This document shows, piece by piece, positions 1-12,129 of a DNA stretch of 64,000 nucleotides (position 1 is its first letter; every line of letters starts with the position of its first letter). The stretch comes from Monilinia fructicola (lineage: Eukaryota; Ascomycota; Leotiomycetes; Helotiales; Sclerotiniaceae). The notes beneath the pieces were generated by a model that worked only from the letters and a program-made list of their open reading frames with translations, was not told the origin of the DNA and made no database searches. A program made the translations under genes and the position numbers. The DNA is taken from the NCBI GenBank assembly GCA_008692225.1, contig VICG01000002.1, forward strand, positions 3,664,273 to 3,728,272. The letters are read 5' to 3'.

Positions 1-1534
1 ACGCTTTGGCCCTTGGTATGCGCATATTGTTCCCTCTATTGTTATATATATGTCCCGCTATTCTGTTTTATTGACTCGACACTAACGGCATATAATGACA
101 GGTGTTGGTCAAATTCTTGAAGCTAAACGTGTCGAAATGCGCATGGTCACCAGAGATGATGGTATGCATGTCGCTTCAAGTGGCGAGACGGTGAAAGATG
201 ATTGGGGCTGGGGGGATGAAGACGAAGAGGAAGAAACTCAGCCTGTTATAAGGCACCGAGCTTCCTTTGATGAGGAACGTAGGGCAAGCTCGATCTCCAT
301 TGCTCCTATTAATGATATCAATCTCCAGCCCGATGAGGAAGATGCTTGGGGCTGGGGGATGATAATGACATTGCTGTCGAATCGCCTCCCCACGAACATT
401 CACCACAGACTCCAGCGATACCGAAGTCTCCTACCGAAAAGAACAATCCAGCAGAGAAGCGTAACGTCACAATTTCCGAGAAATATTGGACATCATCGAT
501 TCCAAGTATAATTTTTAGCCACATTGCCACTATCTATGAAGATGGTGGCAAATTAATGCAGCCAGAGTATGTATTTCGAAATCTCCATGTCATGAGTCCG
601 GAATCCCTAACTTTGTAAAGTCACCAGTCAATTCCGGTTTCGCCGGCCGCTGGTGGTCTATCTAATATCCCTACCTTAATTCTAGCAATGTTCCGTGCAG
701 TATCTCCATGTTATTATGCCGATAATCCAAAAGGCAATATGTGAGTTCTGATCATTCCAAGTCGCGTATGATTTCTCACTCAATTTAAATTAGGTTTTCC
801 TACAACGATGCAATGTGGTTAGTTGATAGATTGAAGAGTTTCTCCACAGAATGGCACTCACGAAAAGACTTGACTCCTCGAGCCCTGAATCTAGTCAAAG
901 TCGATTCTGAGATTGGGCCTCTTGAAAGCTTCGGAAAGAGAGCCTACAAAAATGAAATGGACACACAGCGCACAATCTTACACGATTTACTTGGCGGTAT
1001 GTGTATCTAATTATTGTTTCAAAACCTTGCTAACGTTATGTAGGGTCACAAAATTTTGTATACAATGACAGTGAAAATGCCATTCAATCTGTCATCAGCC
1101 ACATTAATCAACAATCCGCCTCTTGGAAAGAGATACTTCCATATTCCACTTGGGCATCAGCCATTGGCACACTGGTCAACACAGTCGCCACTAAAATCAT
1201 CAACGATGTTTTCGAACTCACAGACCTTGGAGTAGATGAAGCCGAAAGGATAGCATCATTAATCCAACAAGTGAATAGTCTCGATTCTCTGTTCAAAACA
1301 AATGAAATTGGCACCTACGCAGATAACTGGTTAAAGATGCAATTTCTGAGTGAAGTTCTACAGAGTAACCTGAAAGACATTAGGTTCCTCTGGTTTGAAA
1401 GTCACCTTAGTTTGTACTTCTCAAAAGAGGAGGTACGGGAGTTGATTGAGTTAAGCTTTGAGAATAACCCCAATTCGAGATCATTGATTAAAGATATCAA
1501 GGAAAAGCCCTTGCCAGACGTTGTAGGTATGTGA
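1..1534 (+). CDS. Dsl1/ZW10-family ER tethering protein, C-terminal part (5' end outside window)
   Basis: This is the C-terminal half of a fungal ZW10/Dsl1-like protein, a subunit of the ER-associated tethering complex that captures COPI vesicles returning from the Golgi. Exons read as 1-15, 102-566, 621-740, 794-996 and 1044-1534; the introns are 47-86 nt with GTATG/GTGAGT donors. Family landmarks are the stretch around MFRAVSPCYY...GNMFSYNDAMWL, then FGKRAYKNEMDTQRTILHDLL, and a C-terminal helical block ending with the TGA at 1532. An acidic, low-complexity segment carries two WGWGD-type motifs (encoded about 203-217 and 347-360), reminiscent of the tryptophan/acidic lasso by which Dsl1 binds coatomer; that role is inferred. 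One frame disruption lies in a G run at 354-358 (five G where six keep the frame); with it corrected the visible part is about 426 residues. The full family length is about 800, so roughly half is missing upstream. Confidence 0.8.
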
Positions 1535-3018
1535 GGGAGTGGGACACAAATGGAAGGATTAGAGTTAATGTTGGCGTGAGAAGAACATTGGAGAAAGTTT
1601 ATATATACCCTCAAGACTATATTCGATGATAAATATAGAATTAGAGTTCTACTGGAGTAAATGCTTGGATTTGACAGCCAACATAACATAACGATGCTTT
1701 TGAAATTCTTTCTGACATCCACGGATATCTTACTTACCTACCACTTGATAGGTAATTGAACTCATCACAGATTGAACAATGGAAACATATATTCCGAAAC
1801 GATTAGATGAAAGTTGAATTAATATTGAGTTTTGGAAGTTGGACAACTTAACATATGATATGGCTCCATCGAATCATGAGACGAGCGCCACAAACGTGGT
1901 TAAGCTTGCTGGTGACTCTAGTGGGCGCGAATGATAAGGTCTAATTTCTCTTACAGTATCAAGCAACCTGTACCTGGATATCTGGTTATAATGAGGCCCT
2001 ACTTGTTCATGCGATACCTTTCACGCGTTGCATGTCGTTACGAATAGTATCATAACCTAAGAATTGACTATTCAAGATAACATTCGACAATGATTATGAG
2101 CGAGCGAGGGGATATTTATTGTATGGATTAGCTAAACTTGTCATTTTTCCTCGTTGATCTGGATCCTGCGATCCTTTGGGTTCCCTCTTTACGTTCGGTG
2201 TCTATATAGGATCTTAACCTTCTCGATGTCATATCCAGAACCCAATAACGATGATGATATCACACTCAATAGTCTTCGCCTCACGCAAAGGGTATCATAC
2301 AAGGTTATTAATAACAATACGGAGTATTCCAAGAAATACTCGGATCCGAAAACCGTCGTACTCGCACTCATGAAGAACCGCTAAGTAGGTACACTCCAGA
2401 ACCAACAAAGTAAAATACCCGACAGTTCAACAAACACCAAATAAAATCTCGTAAAGTGATGTGATGAAGTATTTATGTCTCCCCTCTAGAGCACTCGACA
2501 ATTCCTCCCTCCACCTCACGCGTCGTCTCCATCCCCATCCCCGTTCCATCTCGGATATCCACCTCGCATCTGAGCATCATGAGCACGGCTAAACTTCAAC
2601 CCCTGGAACCTAACAAAAGGGTCATTACATGACCCGTTAGACTACGGACTTCCAGTAAAATAATGCCCGGCTTCGTATTTCCTGTAGAATGATTAGTTCG
2701 TTCGGATACGCATTAGAGGGAGGAATGTTAGCGTAACGTAGAAACTCGATGTGTGGATACCGACCTAATAGGTATCGTTAAGGCGTATTCGATACGCCGT
2801 ATAGATAACACCTTTGTACTGTTAGGGCTGATAACGTTGTGTTTAATTGAGGCTTGCTTATTTTAAATGTGAGTCGATGTAAGGAGAAAGATTTTACGTG
2901 ATGCAAGACTTTATCTTTTTCTTCCTCTTCTTGAACGTCCGTTTGAAATTTCGTTTGAGAACAATTTGTATGTCTTTGGTAGGTTCTCATCATTGCTTCT
3001 TAAGACCAAAGGCTGGAG
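1535..3018. other. Intergenic region without a supported gene
   Basis: No recognisable gene. A 52-codon reading from 2226 on the plus strand (beginning MSYPEPNNDDD) is too short and has no family resemblance, so I do not call it. The region between convergent/tandem neighbours probably holds the 3' end of the ZW10-like transcript and the promoter of the gene at 3019. Confidence 0.5.
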
Positions 3019-3975
3019 ATGAAATTATTTGAAGGGCCCAAGGGCATTGATCACCATGAAGAAGGCGACGGAAGGGCTATTAATCTCGCTTTCTTGGCTT
3101 TTGTTGTTTCGAACTTAGTGGCTTGGTTTTGGATGGTGATGATACAATATTTTATTTTCAAAGTCGCAAATCCAAATCAACAATCCACCCGCAGAGAACT
3201 TCCTCCTCCTGTGCGGTCCTCCCATACGAGTTCGATCAAAAGTCTGACGGTCGGGGAGCTATACATATTGATTGGAGGACTATGGGTGATTCATGGATTT
3301 TTTGATACGATTCTCTCGTCCATATTGAATACCGTCGTTTGGCTAGTCTCTAGTCGTGAAACCACCGTCATATATAAGGAATGGAGGGGTAATTTGTACA
3401 ACATGAGATACTGGGCTGGCGGGGTACAGTCTGGAATCGGGGGGAGTATCAAACTCCTTGCTGTGGAATTAATAGCTACGTGGCTATTGTCCCAGACTTT
3501 TCTCTTCATTTCCGATACTCTACTACCTATCCTCTATGAGCTTCGACAAGATCACAAAATGGTTATTTTGAGAGTTCAACAACGTATAATGGAGCTCCAT
3601 CAATATGTTAGGATGATGGATTGGAAGAACGATTCGGAATTGATGACAGTTGATATGGGGAAGGGGAATCAAGAACAGATTATTGAATTATCCCGTCAAA
3701 GAACTGAGAGCCTTAAGAATGGTGATCACGAAAGGAAATTGGACTGGAGATTGGTGATTGATGAGGAAGCATTGAATGAGATGAAAGAAATTCTGGGCCC
3801 TCCTGGTGGATTTGGGGAACTGGGGTTCAATGTCGCAAAGGATAGGGTTTGCTTGGGTGCTGTGTGCCGGGGGTCGAGTTTCATTCTGACGTTTGAGTTG
3901 GAAGATAGGGAGGATGAGAAGAGGGAGGCGATCAAGAGAAATGAGAGAAGAGGGGTAGAGATTGAAAAAAAATAG
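3019..3975 (+). CDS. Unknown membrane protein, single exon, 318 aa
   Basis: This is an uninterrupted 318-codon reading frame that I do not recognise as any named family. Three hydrophobic stretches are visible, at about residues 20-48, 76-108 and 143-175, so it is probably an integral membrane protein with a short N-terminal tail. The remaining about 140 residues are hydrophilic and probably soluble; they contain a Gly-rich turn (LGPPGGFGELGF, about residues 254-265) and end in a strongly charged Glu/Arg/Lys tail. The ATG at 3019 is chosen because it is the first in frame and is followed directly by a charged leader before the first membrane segment. No intron or frame disruption is needed. 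An A18 tract lies about 60 nt after the stop. Long uninterrupted coding is the main evidence; function is unknown. Confidence 0.6.
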   Translation: MKLFEGPKGIDHHEEGDGRAINLAFLAFVVSNLVAWFWMVMIQYFIFKVANPNQQSTRRELPPPVRSSHTSSIKSLTVGELYILIGGLWVIHGFFDTILSSILNTVVWLVSSRETTVIYKEWRGNLYNMRYWAGGVQSGIGGSIKLLAVELIATWLLSQTFLFISDTLLPILYELRQDHKMVILRVQQRIMELHQYVRMMDWKNDSELMTVDMGKGNQEQIIELSRQRTESLKNGDHERKLDWRLVIDEEALNEMKEILGPPGGFGELGFNVAKDRVCLGAVCRGSSFILTFELEDREDEKREAIKRNERRGVEIEKK

Positions 3976-4625
3976 AGTTGAGGTGAATGAAAGGCATAGA
4001 GAAAGCAATAGTGGAAGGAGGCATAAATTCTGAAAAAAAAAAAAAAAAAAGGTTCTCTTGCCTAGAAAAAAAAAGAATATTTAATTTGATAATGGTTAAA
4101 CATCCAGCATGAGGCCCTGTTTCTTGGAAATGGAAATGCAAGAAGTATCTGGAAGGACATGTGAAAAGATGGTCTGAAGCCTACTTTACATCTTTCAGTA
4201 ACTGGAGATCATGAGAGAAAGTAGTTCTTTCCAGGTATTGCGCCGAGCGCCATGCTACCCTCGTTCTAGAGTAGACAGGTGTAACAACAATCTTCGTACG
4301 GTGTGATGACATGAGGTTCCTTCTTTCCCTATACCCATCAAGTGGACATACTCAACTAAGCTTTTCAGAGAGATCTTCGATCCCGATACCAAGAATTCAC
4401 ATCAAAACTAAATATGGACCTCAGCCCTACGTTATCCTGCATATCAAGTCACTCAACTTCAGATTTCCAGTTTCAATGGTAAAAATTTACCGTTCAACAT
4501 CTCTTTCCTGTCCCTCTGCTTCTTTTCATAATCAATCTTTTTAAGTTGATAATCAGCTTCCGCATCATCCAACTTTCTTCCCCATTGCCTTTGTCGTCAT
4601 AGTTTTGCATTCGATGGTTGGCATC
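3976..4625. other. Intergenic, contains poly-A tract
   Basis: No gene seen. An A18 homopolymer at 4034-4051 and a second A8 just after it are the only notable structures. The region separates convergent genes, so it should carry both 3' ends. Confidence 0.5.
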
Positions 4626-5723
4626 TCATATGGGAGGGACTACACTACCATTCGAGGCAGCCTCTTGTTGTCTCATAATATCCAAGCTTCGAATATTTGC
4701 CAGACTTGGACCTAGCTTCACATTGTAGGAACGATATAGATTGCGGAAAGACTCCTGTCTGCGGCGCAGCGTTCTTTCGGCTATTGGATCGTATGGACTC
4801 TCATATACGGACAACGAAGTAGCAATATTTTGCAAATCAATAAGTGTAAGGTCATCATAGATTGTAACTGGGTGGCGTCTGTTGATCAAGATGACATTCG
4901 TGATACTGCCGTGGGATAATATATAGTACAGCCAATTTGCAAATGAAAAAACTGCGCATAGAAAATTTTCTGATGTGATGAGGATATCCGTATGTTTCTT
5001 CGGGATAGCTGAATATAGCAAGGCGCTTGACCTTTTGAAAGTCGGAAGTCCAACTCACATAATTCATTTCAACTTGCAAGTGTTCTGTGACGGCGTCCAC
5101 AATCGAGGTACAGAGTGTCGATATTGAAATTGAACCACGTTTGAGGAATAGATCCAACGCCACCGTCAAAGACCTGTGTGTACTCTCTCTCCTAGCACCA
5201 CCATATATGCTTCGCGACACGCATATGCCATTGGTATAGTACTCGGCGACTCATAGCCAAAACTTGTTTTTCCATATGGTAGCTTGAGTAATCGCCGTCG
5301 TAGATGTACCACGTGCGGTCCGGGTAAAGCTTCTTTCCATATAAGGTATCTAAGTTGCTCTGTTAATCGCGAGAAGGTGATGAATGATCGAGTGTCCGGT
5401 TTTATATCAGTAGGATAAAATTCTGGGGCTCGTTCAAGAACAGGCTTGCTCAATCCATGCCATAGCAAACACGCTGGACAGCATACTGAGGGAAGCGTAC
5501 ACTCCATATCACAGTGAATGCAGTATATAACATGAGTCCTTGGGTCTGCTGAGTTGCCATATCGACCAATTCCAGTACCCACAGGGCAAAGATCGGGGGT
5601 GTAACTCATTGTTCCAAGCAAGCTCATGATATCTGAAGGAGCATTGGTAGTTTCTATCTGAGAAGAATTGATAGGAACCTGGGTTCTTGAATAGAAGAAT
5701 ATACAGTCAAAGGGAGGTGCCAT
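4626..5723 (-). CDS. 2EXR-domain protein with N-terminal Cys-rich segment (frame broken three times)
   Basis: The reading frame shows the fungal 2EXR motif: FITFSRLTEQLRYLIWKEALPGPHV (about residues 90-114) followed by the usual downstream block 'Y-ACREAY', then 'SIPQTWFNFNIDTLYLD' and 'DFQKVKRLAIF'. 2EXR proteins are an expanded fungal family of unknown biochemical function. An N-terminal Cys-rich stretch (CIHCDMEC...CCPACLLWHGL) precedes the domain and could bind metal. Frame is lost in three places: in a GA dinucleotide repeat near 5184-5192 (two bases short), at a TT near 5115-5120 (one extra) and in a T4 run near 4965-4970 (one extra). Correcting them gives one continuous frame of 1098 nt, about 365 residues, starting at the ATG at 5723. 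I favour assembly indels over a genuine pseudogene, but this family is non-essential, so decay cannot be excluded. Confidence 0.65.
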
Positions 5724-8700
5724 TAGGCTACAACGCCAGAGGAAAAAGTAATGCTCAACTTCATATCCTTACACATGAAGAAGCAATCAAATTTGACCAT
5801 CAGCGATGCCATAGCGACGAGTCATGGTTGGAGCTGTTGAATAAATAAGAAGAATTAATTGCACAAATATGATAGAATCTTGAATGAGAACAAAATATTA
5901 CCAGATTTTACATACCTATCGACAGATACCTAGTAGTTAAATGTTTGAAAGTGTTGGGTAATCCACGACGGTTTGGCCATTTCAACCATGACGTTATTGT
6001 TTGATCATGTCGGCGATATCGATGACTTACCAAAGTTCTTGATATAACCTTGAGCTCTGACCGCTTTTACTATTCTGCCGTCCCCTAGCTGAACCCCGCA
6101 TTGCAATTGGTTACCCCACCCTCCTTCCCCCTTTAGAAGAATTTGAGGACGTCATCGCCTACACATCAGTTTTTGAAGTGAAATCCATGGAGATATCTTC
6201 TAGCCCTCTTCGCTTCCCACCACACCATATCACATCACAGTATCATACTTCGTTGATTGAGATTTAATCATTTATCCTATCAAACATACGAAGAAACGAC
6301 ACATCTGATTTTCTAATCTTACATTTGTTGTCTTTGGCAATTTTATCCCAACGTCATATCAAGGTAACGAAGAATACATTGATATTTCTGTCATCATAAC
6401 AAAATGCTCTTCGATTTTATCTGATTTGGGGAGTTTTAATTCGAAGAATATTCCCTTCTTCCTATCTCTAAAAGAATCCCACCCCTGCCCGATTGCAGTC
6501 TAATTTCATGGATCTTCCAGCATTTGTTTTCCAATCTCATACTGCTTTGCCGTGTCCATTGTCAATTGCCTGAATTTCATTAGTTATGTATGGACTTTCT
6601 AAACTTCTCAAGGTCGGGCCAGGTGAAGGGCTTCTTCTTACTCAGCATAATCATGGACAACAAGTAACTAAGGTCTACAATATCGCTGGATATGGTTACA
6701 GTCAAAGATACTTGTGTCTCTCTGCGGAAAGATTCTAGATATAGGTTCCGATCATCGAGCAAAGACTTATAAAGACCATTCTGACAAAGAGACAGCTGGA
6801 GGATGCTCGAACAGTGTTCGAACGGAAAAAGACCGAGTATATGAATGGTGACTTGAAAATTCCGTCTTTTGAGTCGCACAATATTCTCAGAACGGCTGCA
6901 TCATTGTCAGATATGGGAAATAAATACACGGAAATGGATGGAAAGTTTTTTGTTCTTAAAAAGTGACATTTCCTGGAGACTAATTGGTTTTTAAGAAAGT
7001 ACCTAATTTATGTTCGTATTCAGTTATGAAAAGTTTCTGTAGAAATCCGGGTGGAGATTCAAAAGCGATGCTACAAGACAACAGAGGATGAGATGTCGAG
7101 TGACTTTTAGCACGAGGCCTCGATCTTGGTTGGTTGTTTCTTCGGTCAAAGTTTGAGTATGTGCTGAATTCCGGAAAAATAATCAAGTAACAGGATCAAG
7201 GCAGACGTTGAACTGGGGAATGTTTGTTGTACCAGGCATTAACGCAACCTGATTTGGATATGTTAAGACAATCAAAAGAAAATGTGCGGAGAATGATCAT
7301 ACAAATGCTATCCCGTTCATTTCCATATTTGTGCTACTGCATATCTGATCGGGGGCCACAACAAAGGGTTCGATGCATGGATTCACTCGCAAAATATCGC
7401 TGGATATAGAAGCAAATTCATATCATTGTGCACTTTCATTAATCACAAGATCATGGAGTAATGGTTTGAGGACTCTTATATGGACTTCATGTCCTGGTCT
7501 TGCTAATAGTGCTGCGTACCAAATTCTTTCTTAGGTGCTGCTACGGACAGAGAGGCTTTGCAATTTCAAATTGTCTCGCCAACTTGACTAACTTTTTCTC
7601 AATAGCTTCAGCATGGGATGGTATACCGAGACCAGGGACCAACTGAAGTTGAAGACTACGCTCCGATCATATACGATGATGTATATTGTCAGGAAGAAAC
7701 GTTCGAGTGGTTGAAGTAGGGAGTGTTTGTTTGACTTGAGACAAAGATTCAGAGAACTCTGTATCGATGGTCAACTCTAGACTTGTCCTCCTAAAGTATC
7801 AAATAAATCACCGAATTGATCATTTCTATCCCCGATCTGTATTACACACGTCAACGCAAAAACTAACACTGTGCAATCACCTTGAAAATACGGAGAACGA
7901 ACTTCGAAGTACCTACGGCGAAGATGGATGGATATCTGTCGATTTGCCATCAAATTCACGGAATTCCATAGCATCTTGTATTTTTTCCAGTTTTCAAATC
8001 CAATGATGTAGATTCAATCGTTCAAGTACCAATAAGAAGTAATGGCCTCCTCTGCGAGGTATCCAAGAGATATTGCGTATGTAATATTACATTCATGTCA
8101 AGTTTATAAGTGACACATCCCCTTTTCCATCGGGCGATGTAGAACCGAAAGGCACCTGTGCATCCACAAAAACATCTCTTATATATTCTTACAGCGGTTT
8201 GTAATAAAACGATATATATTTCATATTGTGCGGCATAATATAAATAATATAAAATAATATCAAGTGTAGCTTTAACTCAACCCTAAGATTTAAACTTCGA
8301 TCCCGAACCTTAAGTTTCCACGCTTCAAGGTTCGAACGATCTTTACTGTAATATAACTGATTTTTCCTTAGTTCGATACATCGAGGATTCTTATATTAAT
8401 AAATAATTTTACTGCGGAGAATACGTAATAGTTTGGTGAGATCTTGGATCCTGGCATATACATTTTTACCGCAAGTGCAGTTTATGTGTTTGACTCGTGA
8501 GGAGACGGGGGAAGATTGGAACGGTCTTTCATGTGCACATGGTGGAATACTTGTCGTTTTCATGAGGATGGGCATTTGAGTTCTAGAGGTAGGCAATGAT
8601 ACACAAGCAACACCGCGATATATGGCGCGAAAGAGAATAAGGAAAGGAAGTCTTCGAGGAAGTCTAGATTCTCGTTAGATACAGAAGAAAGACAATGAGC

Positions 8701-9349
8701 ATCTCCTCAAGATAATCAACTTCAATAAACGCTATAGTCTCAATCTCAGACATATGCTACCCATCCTCGACATCGATCAATGTGGGCATGGGGTATTCTT
8801 TCTAGGGTGCCGTCGGTGCACCATGGTAAAGATCTCGATATTGACCTGATGAGATTTCTATGAAAAGTTTGCTCCAATACAGAAGTATCCCCATGCAGAC
8901 GAGTCAATGGAGAGCGAACAGCCCTGGAGATATATAAACGGCTAAATGTCGTCGATTCGTCTAATCTAGCGATCATCAGAGTGTTGAACGTGATATGATG
9001 AACAGAAAAGTTGAAGAGGTAATCTTCTGACGTTCGAATAGGACTTGATTGACATTCTGACGATTGTTTTCAGCTTATAAAACTTTAATAAATGAGTATA
9101 AAACCAAAATATAATAGTTCTATTAGGGTAGCCGAAATGTGATCAATCATTTCCTCATGCATAAGACGACATTTTCAACCACTGAAAAGTTCGTATGAAA
9201 GTTGTGTGGCTAATTCATCGACACTGAAACAAGGATGTTTTGTGATTGATTATCATAACAAACCACTACCGATATCTAAATATTATTTATGATTCTCCTC
9301 CACAACGGTACCTTCGTCAGCACCAGTCTCCCATTTTCATCCTCCAAAG
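5724..9349. other. Long intergenic region, only unresolved coding-like fragments
   Basis: There are 3.6 kb with no gene I can support. A minus-strand reading of 99 codons (6580-6879) and a plus-strand stretch at about 7540-7720 (ending in a short Glu/Asp-rich reading, EDYAPIIYDDVY, stop near 7717, with a possible short intron acceptor CTCAATAG at 7605) look weakly coding. I find no family resemblance and no consistent exon chain. From about 8200 to 8420 the DNA is AT-rich with TATAATAT-type runs. The proximal part should carry the promoter of the 2EXR gene. Confidence 0.4.
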
Positions 9350-10951
9350 TCACAAAGTCTCCGCCACAGCAGGATCTAAATCATTTCTCCTCCCTTCATC
9401 GAGGTCAATTTCCGTCAAATTCCAAATACTGGTCTTGAACCAAAATTTGTAACCCAACCATATCAATGGGAAGAGTGCCAGCAGAATATATGCATCCACG
9501 AAATCCCCCGCATTGAACGGACTCAAACTTGTCCAGCCCTGTTACTAATGCCAAAAATGCATTTTGCTCCTAATCCAAAATAGGCATTGTATGGATACGC
9601 GAAGGAAACAAACGGTAAATCCGATACCGCCCTTCCTTGAGCTTTCCATGCTGAGCGGAAGCGGAGATGTATGAATGAAATGGAGCCCCAAACGAGGAAC
9701 GTCGATACACCAGAAAGATTGACGATGTAAGTATATGCCGTTCCTGCTCCTGATGAAACATTCATCATACTCAACGCGCCGAAAAGATTCGTGAATACAA
9801 TCGCATAAATTGGCACTCCTCTCTTATCAGTAAATTTCAAGAATCTTGGAGCATGTCCCTCTTGTGCCATAAAAAGAACCGTTCTCGATCCAATGTAAAT
9901 AGAACTATTCACAGCACTCAAACAGGTAGCCAAAATGAAGGCGTTGACCAAATGAACGCCTCCTTCCCATCCCGCATTTTGAATTGCAACCGTCATTGGA
10001 CTTCTCAAAGCCTTGGATCCCGCGCTTGCTAACCCGGGTGCATTCCATGGACATGTCATACCGAAAAAGAGAGCCGAACCCATGTAGATGAAAATGATAC
10101 GCCAGAAAACCTGTCGAATTGCCAGCGGAACTGCATGTTTAGGGTTCCTGGTTTCAGCTGCGGCCACTGCAATGGACTCGCAACCAGCATAAAATGTCGA
10201 GCAGAAAACGAAGACTTTTGCAACTCCTCGGAAGCCATCAGCGAACGCGCCAGGATCATGCCAATACCGGAATCCGAGGGCATGTTCTTGACCACGAAGA
10301 CCGCCAGCGGCATAGATGATGGAAAATATGAAGAAGGCGACCAGTCCTCCAAGCTTCAGGAGTGCGAGCCAAAATTCCGCTTCTCCAAATGCCGCGACAC
10401 CTAGCAATTGAAAACTGAGGAATGCGAACCAGAAGATAAGGAAATATCCCCACAGCGGAACTTTGTCACTCCAAAAGATAAAGATGGAAGATAGGGTATT
10501 GTATTCATTAGCGAGAACAGCAACCCAAATAATGAAGTAATTCCAACCAACAGCAACGCTGAATGCTGGGTCAAAGAACCGAGATGTCAATGATATGAAG
10601 GATCCCGATGCGGGATATAAAGTGGTAAGTTCTCCAAGTGATTGCATAATGGAGAAGGCAATTAGACCAATGATACCAAAAACCCAGCAAAAGAGACGCA
10701 GGTCCACCAGATGCTAATGCTCCACCTGCCCCCCACAAGTAGACCAGGTCCAATGATTCCTGGCAAGCTATCAGATTGTTGTTGAGGAGGGTTATCATAG
10801 GAAGTGAAACTTACCTGCCAGTGCCATCATACTCAATGCCTAGTTTGTAGACCTCGAGACAGTCCACTATTAGGGTCAACGGGAAGACTATCAGTGACCA
10901 CATCATCGGTTGTATCTTGAAAGATTATCTTTTTCGATCCGGAAGCGACAT
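9350..10951 (-). CDS. Amino-acid permease (APC superfamily, fungal YAT type), six apparent indels
   Basis: This is a plasma-membrane amino-acid/H+ symporter of the APC superfamily. The core is plainly recognisable: the first membrane segment GIIGPGLLVGAGGAL, then FSIMQSLGELTTLYP, VGWNYFIIWVAVLANEYN, FGEAEFWLALLK, the loop around CESIAVAAAETRNPKHAVP, and the C-terminal SFAYPYNAYFGLGA followed by a hydrophobic segment and an acidic tail ending at the TGA at 9350. Exons are 10815-10951 and 9350-10759, with a 55-nt GTAAGT intron. The ATG at 10951 is the only plausible start before the intron. Frame is lost at 10930-10934 (T5, one short), 10835-10836 (AA, one short), 10729-10734 (C6, one extra), 10678-10682 (A5, one extra), 9562-9565 (T4, one extra) and 9542-9543 (TT, one extra). 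Correction yields about 514 residues, normal for the family, with twelve predicted membrane segments. Confidence 0.8.
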
Positions 10952-11046
10952 CTTTGCTTCTTCTTTCCCTCACAGAGATTCGTTATATAAGGGTCTCAGT
11001 GAGAAAGAATTCGTGGGTAGAAAGGTGACCCCACGAGATCCAAAGA

Positions 11047-11080
11047 CGATGATGAAGATATCGATGATGATGAAGATATC

Positions 11081-11152
<72 letters not shown>

Positions 11153-11153
11153 A
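11047..11153. repeat. (GAT)n microsatellite
   Basis: Nearly perfect GAT trinucleotide array, interrupted early by GAAGATATC, about 100 nt upstream of the permease start. Confidence 0.95.
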
Positions 11154-11606
11154 CACAGTATAATTATCAAGACAGGGGACTTAAGACCATTCGATTGTAA
11201 TGGCCATTGGGGGGATGTATTATATAAGTAGTATATGCACATGCACTCCACTACATGGACTGGGAATGAGCTTCAATATACTCCTAAGACACTGTATTAC
11301 TCACTACACGTGTATTGATACCAGGTAGGTCCATTGAAAATACCCAAAAAGAGATATAAGAAAAAGATGATGCCATATTAGCCAAATCTTTACAATCGCT
11401 TGGTGTAAAATTTCATCAAACTATGACTAATCTTAAAAAGGAAATAGTTTGATTTTTGATAATGGAATAACTTATAAGGTTATTATTTACCTATTATAGC
11501 TAGCCTGGAGGTAGTTCCAAGGTTGGAGAAAGAACGAAGAACCGTAAAATAGCCATAGAATGCCTGGATGCAAAGGCCCAGGGGTACTTCCCTTATTGTA
11601 TGGGCG

Positions 11607-11731
11607 ATATATATGTGTGTATATATGTGTATGTATATATGTATGTATATATAGATGTATATTATATATATATATATATATATATTTATGGATATATATT
11701 TATAAGTGTGTATATATTGGATACACACACA
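11607..11731. repeat. (TA)n/(TATG)n microsatellite
   Basis: Mixed TATG, TATGTG and (TA)n array ending in an (AC)n stretch. Low complexity only. Confidence 0.9.
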
Positions 11732-12129
11732 CATCCATATGAATATGTAAAGAGCTATGGAAAGTCCCTCCTCTGTACAGCTAGTGATGTAAACAATACA
11801 GACACTAAGTGAATAGCATCATATAAAGATAAATACTACCTACTTGGCAATTATATTCTTCAATCTTCCAATCTTATATAAATACATAGTAGTTCTGATC
11901 ATTCTCACAACTCATAATCGCAACTCATACCTCACACCATAAGTCCACAAGGTCCCAAGCTTTTGTTCAACCAGAACAGAAAGACGCCTACATCAAGTCA
12001 AATAAATCATCTTCACATGTATCATGGACGCTCATCATCATATAATTTCCAAAGACCTTTCAAACCATCCAGAATTGCAGTCCTAAGTATAAATCCACTA
12101 GGTCAAGTCATTATAAAGGGGTATATAAA

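Larger units (their letters stand above)
10952..12129. other. Intergenic with two microsatellites
   Basis: This stretch lies upstream of the permease and downstream of ytm1. It contains the GAT and TATG repeats listed separately. The long Met/Ile/Tyr readings here are translations of these repeats, not genes. No other feature is seen. Confidence 0.6.

Noticed and set aside
10971..11251. Long poly-Met and poly-Ile readings
   Set aside because: They are translations of the GAT trinucleotide repeat on the two strands.
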